64,000 nucleotides of DNA from Halicephalobus mephisto (Eukaryota > Nematoda > Chromadorea > Rhabditida > Panagrolaimidae). The notes under the pieces are model-generated. The model saw only the letters and a program-made list of their open reading frames with translations. It had not been told where the DNA came from and searched no databases. A program made the translations under genes and the position numbers. The stretch lies in contig SWDT01000008.1 in the NCBI GenBank assembly GCA_009193035.1, positions 496,001-560,000 on the forward strand, in the 5' to 3' direction. Of this stretch, positions 1-10,905 are shown one piece after another; the stretch's first letter is position 1; each line of letters starts with the position of its first letter.

Positions 1-112
1 ATTTTCCGAAAATTCAAAAAAAATTACTTCGAAAACATTTTTAAAAAAAAAATAAATATCTAAATTTTATAATAAATTCATTACATTTCGAAACCAGATC
101 AGATGACAAGAT

Positions 113-2625
113 TTAATATTTTCGTTTCTGTCCTGGTGCCCGGAGGGAGTGAGAGTCCAAATTGACGTGGCCTCGTGAGACTTCATCAGTTTGGATAAAA
201 CCAGCGGCAACTGCCAATTACCTTTTTCCCCAACTTGGCAACTCCCACAAAATCCATATTTTCTGTTTTAAAATAACAAACTCAAAAATTTTAATTTTTT
301 TTAAAATGTACAACTTCCTTTTTCGTTTTATGACAAATTTTATTTTTTTTTAAATTACAAAAACTCCAATTATTTAAGTTCTGATTAACTAAGCTGAAAC
401 AGCCAATTTTTTAAATTCCGGTTTACGGTAAATTTTGGATTTAATTAATTATCTACTTTTTCATCGATTTTCGATAATTAGTCTTTTTAAAATTTAAAAA
501 ATCTAAAAAATTTAAAAAATTTAAAAATTTCGAAAATCTCTAAAAATCTAAAAAATTTAAAAAATCTAAAATCTTTAAAAATTTTAAATTTTCAAAAATC
601 TTTAAAAATTTAAAATCTCTGAAAATCTAAAATTTTTAAAAATTTCTTGAATTTTATGGGAAATTTTTGAGTTTGTAAGTTTTTGAAACTTTGCAGAATT
701 TTTCAAACTTTTATAATTTTTGTAAAAATTCTCAGAATCTGACGAAAGTTTATAAAATTTTGAAAAAGTTCAAACTTTTGAGAATCTCAGAAGTTTCTGA
801 AGGCTTTTTAGAATTTGTTAAAAATCTTCCAGAATTTCGTAAAGTTTCTGGAAATTTTCTAGAATTTTTTTAAAATTTTTAAAAAATTTCCAAAATTTCA
901 TAGAAGCTTCTGAAAATTTTCTGGAATCTTCTAGAATTTCTTGAAACTTTTCTAACATTTTTCAGAACTCTCTGTAAATTTTTTAAAACCTCATAAAAAC
1001 TTTCAAAATCTTCCCAGAATCTCATAGAAGCTTTTGAAATCTTCTAGAATTTCTTGGAACTTTTCTAAAATTTAAAAATTTTCGAAATCTTCCTGAATTG
1101 TGTGGAAAATTTTGAAAATTATCTAGAATCTTCTAGAATTTTCGAACATTTTTCAGAATATTCTGTAAATTTTCTAAATTTCCTATAATTCTGTTGAAAT
1201 CCTCAGAATTAAATAAAATTTTTAACGTCATCATAATTTTAAAATGTTTTTGTAATTTTCGGAAGTTCGTCTCGAGACAATTCTATAATAACGTCTATTT
1301 CTAAAATACTATGAAAATAAGTACTGTTTCGATTCGTTGAAATAATTTATTGAAGAACAATAGGACATCCTGTTTGGTTGTTGTTAATCATTTTTATCTT
1401 CATTGATGACATCAGTAAGCCTTTTATTTTTTATTTTTTAATTTTCTTAGAAATAGAATTTTTCCCAAAGACGATGTCAACTTAATTAAAATCAAAAAAT
1501 AAAATTTAAACAAATGTGGCTTAAATGATGAATGCGATTTTCAGATTCAGTGTATTTCGTGTTTTTTGTAATAATTTTATTTTTGAAGATAGTTAAGGAT
1601 GACTGAAGCCGAAGACAAGATCCGGGAGATCGTAGTCATCCCCGAAATTGAGTCTTCCGAATCCAGTTCGAATCTGGCTCAAGTCTTCATCGACTGTGCT
1701 GAGTACTTCAATTCCAAAATTGAAGAATCCAAAAAAGTACGTTGTTTATCGAGTAATGTAAAAATAGTTATTTCTACGTATGTCACTAGAAACAGTTCTG
1801 TGATTGAATATTCTCGCTGTTCAGAACAGAGTTTTAATCTGGGGCATTCTCGGGCCTGCTTCGTCCAAGTTATTTCATGTACTGTTGTCAGGTCATGTTC
1901 CGATTTCATTTTCGGTCTTCCTTTTTTAGCCGGATTTGAGATCGTTCAAACGTTATAGCAGCAACTACTTAAGATCGGGACCCGATTCTTGGTTGTTGTT
2001 CTAACATATGTTTTTCTGAAATAAGACCTAACTAAATACAATCAATACCTAAGAACTTCTGGCCATAGTTTCCACATTATTTGATTCTAATTGAGCATAA
2101 CTGATGACAGGATTGTAGTCCAACAGAAGATTGAACATAACTGAATATAATCAACGTACTAATACATTTTTGACTGGAAATAAATATAGTTCAAACATGT
2201 TGATTATAGTCAGTTATGATCAATCTTCTGTTGGACTATAATCCTGCTATCGATTGTACTTAGTTAGAATCAAACAATGTGAAAACCATGATCAGAAGCT
2301 CTTACGTATTGATTCCATTCAGTTGGACCTAATTTCAGAAAACCTATGAATCATTTTTTGAAAAACCAGGTTGCTAGTTGATCAGTCTCGACAACTAGCA
2401 GATTACTAAAAAAATGTACTGTAATATTTATTATGTTTTATAATTACAAAACATTAAAAAATCACGTATTTTCTATTGTTGACATTTTTTTTGAATTTAT
2501 TTTTCTTTCAAATGGCAGTTCTCATGAGCGTTGTTAACGTTACATCATTTTCCTCGAGGCTTACTTGTCAAGTTCCCAGCTTTGCAGAGCCCCCGTATGT
2601 AGCGTTCAGCCGTCTCGAGCTCCAT
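113..2625 (-). CDS. Candidate two-exon micro-gene, unknown product
   Basis: Two islands of higher GC content fit a spliced minus-strand reading frame. Exon 1 (2625-2565) starts with ATG, reads [20 protein letters not shown] and ends at a GTAAGC donor with one base left over. Exon 2 (210-113) follows a GGCAG acceptor, needs exactly one upstream base, and runs 31 codons to a TAA, ending APGQKRKY. Joined, this gives 52 residues with no recognised domain. The 2.35-kb intron would contain exon 1 of the plus-strand gene that starts at 1599. Matching phase is the main support; with two short pieces it could be chance, or further exons could be missing. Confidence 0.25.
211..1598. other. AT-rich intergenic sequence, no gene seen
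   Basis: Low-complexity A/T sequence. From about 480 to 650 it is made of repeated TTTAAAAAT/CTAAAAA words. From about 690 to 1210 it is a degenerate series of TTCTAGAATTT and CAGAATTT words of the kind that recurs in introns elsewhere in the window. The last 250 bases upstream of the ATG at 1599 hold no clear TATA box. Confidence 0.6.
919..936. promoter_or_regulatory. Heat-shock-element-like repeat
   Basis: TTCTGGAATCTTCTAGAA is four alternating TTC/GAA units at exact 5-bp spacing, the canonical HSF1 binding pattern. It lies about 660 bases upstream of the PRXL2-like start codon. It is embedded in a common degenerate repeat that also occurs in introns, so it may be chance. Confidence 0.2.
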
Positions 2626-4794
2626 GGTGCCCGAGCGAATTAAAATCAAACATGGAAATTGTTACCTTCAAAAAAGGGAATTACAATATAATTACTACTT
2701 AACCATGGATTCAAGTAATAGAGAAATTCATGAAAAATTGAAAGATATTTTTTAAATACAGTAAGCATAAAACAAAGATATAATTCAAAATGACGTCAAT
2801 TGACTCACGGATGAAGTTTTTATACCTTTTCGGACTAATTATGGAAATTATTGATTTTGTTTAAAGTGGATTTTTTTAAATTCCAGACCAATTTTTGAAA
2901 GATACAATCTAGAGTGGATTTTTAGGAAGTTCTACATCGGATTCTAAAAAAAATTGAATCTGGTTTAGGACGGATTTCCTGGAAAATTCTAGTCCAGATT
3001 TTTCTGGAAGGTTTTACCTGGTCTGAGATTTTTAGAAGATTCTTTATTCAATCTGGAATAAAATTTTTAAAAAAGTTTGATTTGGATTAGACTGTTTTAA
3101 AAATTACAGTATAGTCTGGATATTTCTAAAATACTATTCAATCTGGAATAATTTTAAAAAAAAGTTTGATTTGGATTAGATTGTTCTAAAAATCACAGTA
3201 TAGTCTGGATCTTGTTAGGAATATTTATATAACTTCCATTAGATCTTTCTAAAACATTATCCAATTTGAGATAAATTTTTTTGAAAATTCAAACTTAATT
3301 TGACAAAACTCAAATCAGCAAACATTTTTATAAAAGTATTTTTAAATATTTTAGAAATTTTTCATTTTCAAAGTTTTTATAAAAGTATTTTTAAATTTTT
3401 TGGAAATCATTCATTATCAAAATTTTTTATAAAAATGTTTTTAAGGTTTTTAGAAATCATTCATTTTTAAAATTTTTTAAATTTAGTCGAAAATTGTCAT
3501 TGCAGATAGTGGAAGAATACTCCGCAGTCTCCTTCATGGCCAACTCCCTCCAGTCGAGGATAGTGACTACTGATCTGTGTACTAAATTCACCAAAATTTA
3601 CGAAATTTTGGATGTTCGAAAAATGGACGATTTTGAATCAAAATTCAAGAATCTCAAGGATAATCCTCCTTCAGAAGAAGACACAACAGCTTTTCAGAAG
3701 TTCGATGAAGCCATGACGGCTTGGGATGACTTCCTTGCTGAAATCGACACAGAAATAGAAAAAGTAGCAGGACCTGCGACGGGATTAGGACCTGAAGACA
3801 ACATCCCCCTCAAAAGGAACAAAACTGTCCAAAGTGGGACCTTATTGGCCTACGTCAAAAGCAGCGCCTACGGAATGCTGTTCATCCAAGTCGTTACTAG
3901 TTTTTCTTCTCCTGAATCCAGTAATCTCATCCTCAAAAGTTATGAGAAATTGGGTGAATTCCAGAGACTCAATTGCGACATTCTGCTTCTGACCAAAGGC
4001 AGCGGAGGAGGTTGGAAATTTTAAATTTAAAACAACTTTAATTTCATAAATCTTCCAAAATCAAAAATTTCAGAAAATCAAAAATTTTTTGTTTTGTAAA
4101 ATTTCAAAAAAGTTTTCAATTTTTTACTAATTGGAAATTTTTTATAATATTTAAAATATAATATTTATAATTTTTATTTATATGATTTTTATTTTTATAA
4201 TAATTATAATTTTTATTTTTATAATATTTATAATTTTTATAATTTTTATTTTTATAATTTTATTTTATTTTAGAAGGAAGTGGATTTTTGAAACTTGTCG
4301 GAGTGCCCTTCCGGATGCTTCTTGACGAACAAGAATCTTTTTCGAAGATTCTTCAACATCGACAATCTGCTCTCTCCATCGCCGGGGTCAAGGCTCTTCA
4401 TCTGGTAAGGTTACTGTAATAATTTTCAAAATTATTTTAAATTTAGTTTACTGAAATCATCTGTAACGATGTGGTTTTGGATTTGGCTAAATCCCAATCG
4501 GATTCTTCTGAATTGCCAGGAGTAGGGGCTTCGGGGGGTTGTATCCTCGTCGACAGAGGAGGAAACATCCTCTACACTTACACCTGCACGGACAACAACA
4601 GCTGGCCCGACGTGGATGTCCTTATGGAACAAGTTAAAATCCACAAAAAATCCATCGATGAAAAATCTGCTTCAACGACCGAAACCCGATCTGGATCTCT
4701 TGTCAAAGGAGAAACTGTACTTTCTGATTCCACGAAGACGATGGAGGACTTGAATGTAGCGGTCTCCAAAAAGAAATGTTGCACAATTTTGTGA
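1599..4794 (+). CDS. PRXL2/AhpC-TSA_2-like thioredoxin-fold protein with C-terminal CaaX box
   Basis: Four exons, 1599-1736, 3506-4010, 4274-4404 and 4447-4794, join in frame to 373 residues. The middle resembles the thioredoxin-like fold of the peroxiredoxin-like 2 (AhpC/TSA_2) family: a strand [15 protein letters not shown], then helix and strand [17 protein letters not shown], then [16 protein letters not shown], and a final [16 protein letters not shown] hairpin before an acidic helix. In family members the first strand ends in CPxC; here it reads SPES (about residues 181-184), so both catalytic cysteines are replaced by serine and no peroxidase or prostamide-synthase activity is expected. 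The last residues KKKCCTIL form a polybasic CaaX box (CTIL, Leu at the end favouring geranylgeranylation), suggesting membrane attachment. Intron 1 (1.77 kb) holds a fold-back MITE. The gene is reliable; the family assignment is by fold pattern and moderate. Confidence 0.75.
2013..2342. mobile_element. Fold-back MITE (~330 bp)
   Basis: Nearly the whole element is an imperfect inverted repeat. The left end reads TTTTCTGAAATAAGACCTAA, and the reverse complement of the right end is closely similar (TTCTGAAATTAGGTCCAACT). The arms include the shared words TCCAACAGAAGATTGA and GATTCTAA. It sits in intron 1 of the gene starting at 1599. No target duplication was certain. Related words (ACTGAATGCAATCAA, AGAGCTTTTGA) occur at 33.2-33.65 kb. 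Confidence 0.6.
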
Positions 4795-4834
4795 TTTTTT
4801 AGAATTACTAAACATCATAATCATAGTTACAGTA

Positions 4835-4854
4835 AATAAACTAATCTCTTTATT
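4835..4854. terminator. Convergent poly(A) signals
   Basis: AATAAA on the plus strand (4835-4840) follows the PRXL2-like stop codon by about 40 bases. AATAAA on the minus strand (TTTATT at 4849-4854) lies about 180 bases past the collagen stop. The two convergent transcripts therefore probably overlap at their 3' ends. Confidence 0.5.
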
Positions 4855-5030
4855 CAGAGGATTAAACTGACAAGATCTTGAGCATGGAAACGAACAAAGG
4901 ACCACAACTCGACGATTGTCTTCAGAAGAATCATTTGATGGAAAAAAGTAAAATGAAAAATTTGAACAAATCAACTGAACGAAGAAAGTCGAAAATTGAA
5001 AGTCCTTCAATCGAGATGCGGTTGGATGGC

Positions 5031-6115
5031 TTAATATCCGGGGGCGGTACGTGGGGGAGGACAGTGGTTGCAAGCACCTGAAAAAAGTGTTTTTAGTAAT
5101 TGTTGAAGAATAAAGAAACTTCAATCCAGAAAAAATGCTTTCATTTCTGAATTTGAGTTTGGATGTTTTTAGAATTGACGTACCGTCGTCTCCTTGGGGT
5201 CCATCGGGACCGGGTTCTCCGTTGGGTCCGGGTTGACCAGGAGCTCCGTCGTTGCCAGGGTTTCCGGCAGGTCCATCGCTTCCGGGGGTTCCGGGGTTTC
5301 CATCGGGGCCAGAAGGTCCGGCAGGTCCAGGAGGTCCATCGGGTCCAGGAGGTCCAGGGGGACCGGCAGGACCAGGAACATCTCTGACAACACCGGGAGC
5401 TCCAGGTTGTCCGGGCTGTCCGTCGGCTCCAGGGTTTCCAGCAGGTCCGGGAGGTCCGGGGGGTCCGGGAGGTCCACGAGATCCCTAGAAGAAGATAATT
5501 GTAAAAAAAGTTCGAAATTAAAAAGCTTACTCCATCAGCAGGAGCTCCATCAGGTCCAGCATTTCCGGGGGCGCCCTTTGGTCCAGGGTTTCCGGCGGGT
5601 CCAGCAGGAGCATCATCGCATTCGAAGCACCAGTCAACGGCTTGTTGAGGAGGTGGTGGTGGTCCATCAGGTCCATCGTTTCCGGGTTCTCCGGGAGCTC
5701 CATCTTGTCCGTCTTCTCCGTCAGGTCCTGGGGGTCCAGGAGGTCCGGCAGGAGAAACTCCGCATCCGCAGCAACCTCCAGAAGGTTCAGGAGCGACTGC
5801 GACGTCGGATTCAGACACAACACCGCTGTCATAGCCAGCTTGACGGGCGACACGGGGGTGGACCTTGGACAGGACCTGGGTTCTGGTGACTTCTCTCCAG
5901 ATGTTTCCACTTCTGGATTTACAGAAATCAACTTCGTTTTGCATAACCGACTGCATGTGCTGCATGTAGTTGTAGAGCATAGGAACGCTCAAGACGCAGA
6001 CCAAAGTGGCGATGGTGGAGAGAGCGACTCCGAAGAAGGCGATGGTTCTGAGACCCTCGGCCTCGCGTTGACGATCCTTGACTCCTGAGTCTTCCATTTT
6101 GTCGTATGTAGACAT
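5031..6115 (-). CDS. Cuticle collagen A
   Basis: Three exons, 6115-5531, 5484-5184 and 5077-5031, join in frame to 310 residues. Layout is that of nematode cuticle collagens: a short cytoplasmic N-terminus, a membrane segment at about residues 26-50 ([18 protein letters not shown]), an ectodomain with the subtilisin-type processing site RVAR (88-91), cysteine knots CCGCG and CFEC, two Gly-X-Y regions, and the end [15 protein letters not shown]. It would be secreted by the hypodermis and cross-linked into the cuticle. The second Gly-X-Y block contains an interruption, [11 protein letters not shown], kept in its paralogue at 9.4-10.5 kb. The ATG at 6115 follows a TTGTGTCCAG acceptor-like site and a TATA-type box; an in-frame ATG at 6097 is the alternative start. 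Which C. elegans col gene it matches cannot be decided by eye. Confidence 0.95.
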
Positions 6116-6170
6116 TACCTGGACACAACCGAAAAATTTACACGGCTGCTGTGAAGTTTCCCAATTGATG

Positions 6171-6250
6171 AAGCCTTATATATGAAAGATAAAAGTGGGC
6201 GGGAATCTGGGCATCAACGAAGACGAAACCAAGCTGAACCGGTTTTTTCA
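6171..6250 (-). promoter_or_regulatory. Collagen A core promoter
   Basis: On the minus strand a TATA-like box (CATATATAAGGCTTC, 6171-6185) lies about 60 bases before the ATG. Further up lies AACCGGTT within GAACCGGTTTTT (6236-6247). Both words recur upstream of collagen B, so they are probably functional. Confidence 0.5.
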
Positions 6251-6784
6251 ACAACTTGCGATTTGAAGATCTTCTAAAAAAATAACTGCCGGGATTCTCC
6301 GTCAATCCTCGGAATTCACAAAGTGGAATCTCATTTAAAAATATGATGAATGAGGAAAAATTCCATGAATTGTTTTAAAAATGAACAATAACAAAAAATT
6401 TTTCGATTTTTTTCAATAAAAATTTTGAAAACTTTTGATTCCAAATATCGAATATATTTCCACTGAATTTCAAAAACATTTAATATTAAAAATTTCTTAA
6501 ATTTTTTATAAAAAAAATAAAAATTACTGTATTGTAAAAATTTTCTGCAAATTTAGTTCTATTCCAATTTTTATATTTTTAATTCAAAAATTAAAAATTA
6601 AAATTACTACAAGTACGTTTTGCTGCAAATTTTCGAAATTTTTAATGACTTTTAAGTTTTCGAAATTTTAAATTTCGTATTTAAATTTTATTTTTAATGA
6701 ATTCTAAAAGTTGTAATTATTATAATTAAAAATAAATTTTACAACAAACATCCTTGGACGAATTTCCATCATTTTATAACCTCT

Positions 6785-6940
6785 CCAGAATTCCCCAGAA
6801 TTTCCTAGAATCTTCCAGAATTCTTCAGAATTTCCCAGAATTCTCCAGAATCCTCCAGAATTTCCCAGAATCCTCCAGAATTCCCCAGAATTCTTCAGAA
6901 TTCTCCAGAATCCTCCAGAATTCTCCAGTATCCTTCAGAA
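6785..6940. repeat. ~10-bp CCAGAATT array
   Basis: About sixteen successive copies of (T/C)CCAGAATYC-type decamers. The array gives an artificial open frame rich in PEFSRILQN-like residues. It lies about 700 bases upstream of collagen A. Confidence 0.8.
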
Positions 6941-7455
6941 TCCCCTACTTTATATGTTTGCTTCAGAATTTTCCTCATGAATTCAACGAAATTCAATATT
7001 CAGAATTCTTGTCTGATTAGTTCCAGTGGTTCACCTTGAAGTCTTCGTGCAAGACGAAAACAATGTCGATCATGTTTCGCATCTTGCCTCTGGCTCTTTT
7101 ACTCAGCAAAACAAAACTGACAAGAAAACAAAAATCAAAAAATTGTTTCTTTTTTATACAAAAACGGATCCAGAGCTTCAATCGCGACGAGTGATTTCCT
7201 TTGTTCGTTTTTCTTCAAGCGGTTCATTTAAGGATTCAAAATGCGAAGAAATGACCACAGGATTCTGAATTTTCGAAAATTAACAAAAAACAAAAATGTT
7301 TTAATTATAGTTGATTATTGAAAATTGGATGTGTTTTAACTTTTTCTTTGAAGTTTTATTTCAGATTCGATCGATTACTCATGATTGGAATGCCCTCAGG
7401 CAATCTAGACCAAACTGTTTCATCGAATTTTTGTCCTGGTTCTATTTCGGGGACT

Positions 7456-7590
7456 AAAAGAATTTAAATTTAAAAAAATCCAAATTTGAAAATTTAAATT
7501 TAAAAAAATCCAAATTTGAAAATTTAAATTTTAAAAAATCCAAATTCAAAAATTTAAAATTAAAAAAAATCCAAATTCGAAAATTTAAAA
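7456..7590. repeat. ~30-bp tandem repeat
   Basis: Four to five copies of a unit with the core AAAAAATCCAAATTTGAAAA, separated by AATTTAAATTT. Confidence 0.7.
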
Positions 7591-8099
7591 AAAAATTTCT
7601 TCAAAAATAAAATTTAAAAAAATTATTTTTGAAAATTTATAAAATTATTTTTTTAAATTTATATTTTTTCACGATTTTTGAAAGGGATTTTTTTAATTTC
7701 GAAGATATTTAGAAAAATATTTCTCCAAAATCAAGATTATTGGAAAAAGCTGTTTTTGAAATGAAGATTCTGAAGACGAAAGAAAAGAACATTAAATCCA
7801 AACGTGATTTTTCTCGATCTGTGTTGCATAAGCCGACTGGAATCTTGCTAACCGAGAAACCGGTTAAATCCATCAGATGGTTCATGCAACATTTGCCGCT
7901 GCACCTACGCAATCGCAGATTTGGCTTTGTTTCTGGTTCGTTTTTATAGTACAACAAAAGGTCCTTCAAAATCCATCCAATTATGAAGTTCGCGTTTATT
8001 GCAACTATTTTCTTCAAAATCGCTTTCGAATCAACAATCATATCCTGGAGCATTTACGACCGATCTCTGGGGTCTGAAATAATCTATATGCGAAAGTCG

Positions 8100-8960
8100 T
8101 AGTTTTTGGGATCTTTTATGTTTTAATATTACGTCATATAAAGTGTTTTTGAATCTAAAACACCAGGATTCTTTGAGTTCCTGGTGGAGTACTTAGTTTC
8201 TAGATCTAAAAACGTATTTACAAAGAAAAGTAAATCAGATATATAGGGTAGATAGAAGTTGAAATCTTTGAGATGTTATAGCTCTTAATATTCCTTCTTA
8301 TGGATGATTTACGTTACAAATATAGTGTCAGCATTCCTGAAGCTCTTTATTAGATATATATTGTTGAAATTTAAAAACACATCTGTAGATAAAAATGAAT
8401 TCAACACGTAGGATAGATAAAAGTTGCAATGTTTAAGATCTTGTGTCTTCCAATATTGCTTCTTTTGAATCATTTGTGTCACAAATTTAGTATTAATGTT
8501 CTTAGAGTTTCTGATTAGATATCGATTTACAAGATTCAGGAGTGTACTCACTAAAAAACAAAGCAAATTCAATATATAGTAGAACTTGGGTATAAGATAC
8601 CCCGTTACAACATATCTCTTGTTATAACATGGGGTTTGAGTGAGTTTGGTTAGTCTATTTTCAAATTTACCCCTGCTATAGTATATCCTTTCTTATAACA
8701 TACGCTTTACCTGGTCCCAAGGGGTACCTTATATCCAAATTCGACTGTATAAAGTAGATAAAAATTGCAATGCTTAGGATCTTATATTTTCTGCCGTTGT
8801 TTCCTCTGGAACATCAACGAAATGGATTTAGTAACAGTGCTCTGAGGGTTTCCGACCAAATATCCGTTTCTCAGATCCAGTACCACATTAACAAAACGAC
8901 AGACAAACAAAATCCATTCGATATAAAGAGTAGATCAAAGAAAATTCGAAAATTTGTTTT
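8100..8960. repeat. Degenerate array with ~170-180 bp units
   Basis: Recurrent words such as TAGATAAAAGTTGCAATG, CTTAGGATCTTATAT and TTAGATATCGATTT return at roughly 170-180 bp (leaving aside the MITE at 8577-8747 that interrupts it). About four diverged units are visible. The 132-residue open frame at 8770-9168 comes from this sequence and is not treated as a gene. Confidence 0.5.
8577..8747. mobile_element. pogo-like MITE, copy 1 (171 bp)
   Basis: Bounded by TA on both sides. Ends are TAGTAGAACTTGG and CCAAATTCGACTG, inverted relative to each other, with internal TTATAACAT words. A second copy lies at 16568-16747. The ends resemble pogo/Tigger-type termini; no transposase is present. Confidence 0.65.
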
Positions 8961-9418
8961 TCGATGTTATCAATCAATCCGACGAATTATAAAAACACTG
9001 GAACATGGCTTCCTCATACATAATCGATATTTTCGATATTGTTTCAAAATTTATATTTTATTTATTGATTCTGTTTTTGCAATCTTGTTTGCAAAACGAT
9101 ATTCATCAATTTTCAGACGCAAGAAACATCGTCTTTCTCTGATGAAAGAGTCCCGTATTCTTTGTTAAACTTCCGTTGTCGAAAACGGTCACGGTTCTCC
9201 GAACACCTTTCGTTTTATAAAACATCGGAATGCCTGAGTTTATTATCGTCATCAATGCAAGAAACACTCGCAGATGGGCGTGGTACACTAGAGGCAATTA
9301 CTATCATTATTAATACTAACAAGGGAAACTAAAAATAAAAGGAAAAAGTAGGGCAGTGTATAGGAATCCAAATTCTCGATGGTGAAGGATATTGAATTCC
9401 TTAATGTTGTAAAGTGGT

Positions 9419-10483
9419 TTAATATCCAGGGGCGGTACGTGGGGGAGGACAGTGGCTGCAAGAACCTGGAAAAAGTGTTTTTAGTAATTGCTGAAGAATA
9501 AAGAAACTTCAATCCAGAAAAAATGATTTCATTTCTGAATTTGAGTTTGGATGTCTTTAAATTTGACGTACCTTGGTCTCCTTGTTGTCCGTCGGGGCCA
9601 TTGTCTCCAGGACTTCCGGGCTGGCCAGGTCTTCCGTCGTTTCCAGCACCTCCTTGAGGTCCGGGAGATCCAGGGCTGCCGGGGTTTCCAGGGTTTCCGG
9701 AAGGTCCGGCAGGTCCAGGAGGTCCGTTGGGTCCAGGGGGTCCGGGAGGTCCGACAGGGCCGGGAACATCTCTGACAACACCGGGAGCTCCAGGTTGTCC
9801 GGGCTGTCCGTCGGCTCCAGGGTGTCCAGCAGGTCCGGGAGGTCCGGGGGGTCCGGGAGGTCCACGAGATCCCTAGAATCAAGAACAATTACAAAATCTA
9901 CAAGCAATAAAGATCTTACTCCATCGGCAGGTCTTCCGGGAAGTCCAGCATTTCCGGGGGCTCCTTTTGGTCCAGGGTTTCCGGCAGGTCCAGCAGGGGC
10001 ATCAGGACATTCGAAGCACCAGTCAATGGGTGCTTGTTGAGATAACGGTTGTCTTCCATCGGGTCCATCGTTTCCGGGCTGTCCAGGAGCTCCGTCTTGT
10101 CCATCTTGTCCATTGGGTCCTGGGGGTCCAGGAGGTCCGGCAGGAGAAACTCCACATCCGCAGCAACCTCCAGAAGGTTCAGGAGAGAATCCCACATCGG
10201 ATCCAGACATAACACCGCTGTCATAACCAGCTTGACGGGCGACACGGGGGTGGACCTTGGACAGGACCTGGGTTCTGGTGACTTCTCTCCAGATGTTTCC
10301 ACTTCTGGATTTACAGAAATCAACTTCGTTTTGCATAACCGACTGCATGTGCTGCATGTAGTTGTAGAGCATCGGCACAGAGATGACGCAGACAAGTGTG
10401 GCGATGGTGGAGATGGCAACTCCAAAGAAGGCGATGGTTCTGAGACCCTCGGCCTCTTTTTGTCTGGATTTGGTGTCCTCCAT
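9419..10483 (-). CDS. Cuticle collagen B
   Basis: Three exons, 10483-9920, 9872-9572 and 9465-9419, give 303 residues. It closely matches collagen A: same membrane segment ([18 protein letters not shown]), RVAR processing site, CCGCG and CFEC cysteines, VVRDVPGP interruption, and an end [15 protein letters not shown]. Exon 2 is exactly 301 nt and exon 3 exactly 47 nt in both genes, and intron 2 is nearly identical in sequence, so the pair arose by recent duplication. The start [13 protein letters not shown] is chosen because CTTCTTTTCAG ends three bases upstream, a trans-splice or intron acceptor; an in-frame ATG at 10507 would be spliced away. The last exon differs from collagen A mainly by two serines around the first cysteine. 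Confidence 0.95.
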
Positions 10484-10559
10484 GGCTGAAAAGAAGGACA
10501 TAATCATAATGTTGCGAACGTTAGAGATAAGTATTGCTGTGGAATTGTCTCGGCACGAA

Positions 10560-10905
10560 TTACTAAAGCCTTATAGAATCTTGAAAAACTTGAAATTTGA
10601 AATATTGGTTTACAATTTTCACTGAGTTCCGAAACGTCTGAGATTCTACAGACTTCTGAAAGTTTCCAGAATCCTCTCTGATTCTTAAAAGCTTCAGAAC
10701 CGTCTGTTATGTCTAGACGAGTCCAGAAGCCATCATGACAACGTTGTACCCATCAAATCGAAACTGCAGATACAACAACGTGAAACTGAATGAGGCGAAG
10801 AATTTGTACGATTTTATACGGACGGTTTAGATCAGGAAAGCTCAAGGTCCTAGAAAGGCGGGTTTAAAAAAGAGGGAAATGAAACAGAACCGGTTTTTCT
10901 CCTGG
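10560..10905 (-). promoter_or_regulatory. Collagen B promoter region
   Basis: Contains TATAAGGCTTT on the minus strand (10566-10576) about 90 bases before the ATG, matching the collagen A box. Further upstream, near 10893-10904, is GAACCGGTTTTT, the same motif found before collagen A, preceded in both cases by GAAAC. Confidence 0.45.

Larger units (their letters stand above)
6251..9418. other. Intergenic region between the two collagens
   Basis: No convincing gene. It contains AT-rich sequence, a CCAGAATT array (6785-6940), a 30-bp repeat (7456-7590), a long degenerate array (8100-8960) and a MITE (8577-8747). GC-richer stretches at 7030-7260, 7740-8000 and 9110-9290 have short open frames but no start, splice signal or family resemblance that I could support. 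Confidence 0.6.

Noticed and set aside
5163..5889. Long plus-strand open frames across the collagen exons (also at 9551-10489)
   Set aside because: They are antisense shadows of Gly-X-Y coding sequence, whose GC-rich, regular codons leave all frames open.
6785..6940. Heat-shock-element array
   Set aside because: The GAA and TTC words are spaced 10 bp or with 1- or 3-base gaps in most units, unlike the 5-bp HSE rule; only isolated TTCCAGAA words fit.
6754..7020. 88-codon frame rich in PEFSRILQN
   Set aside because: It is translation of the CCAGAATT decamer repeat.
8770..9168. 132-codon plus-strand frame
   Set aside because: It overlaps a degenerate repeat array, uses AT-driven residues and has no domain or homologous exon structure.
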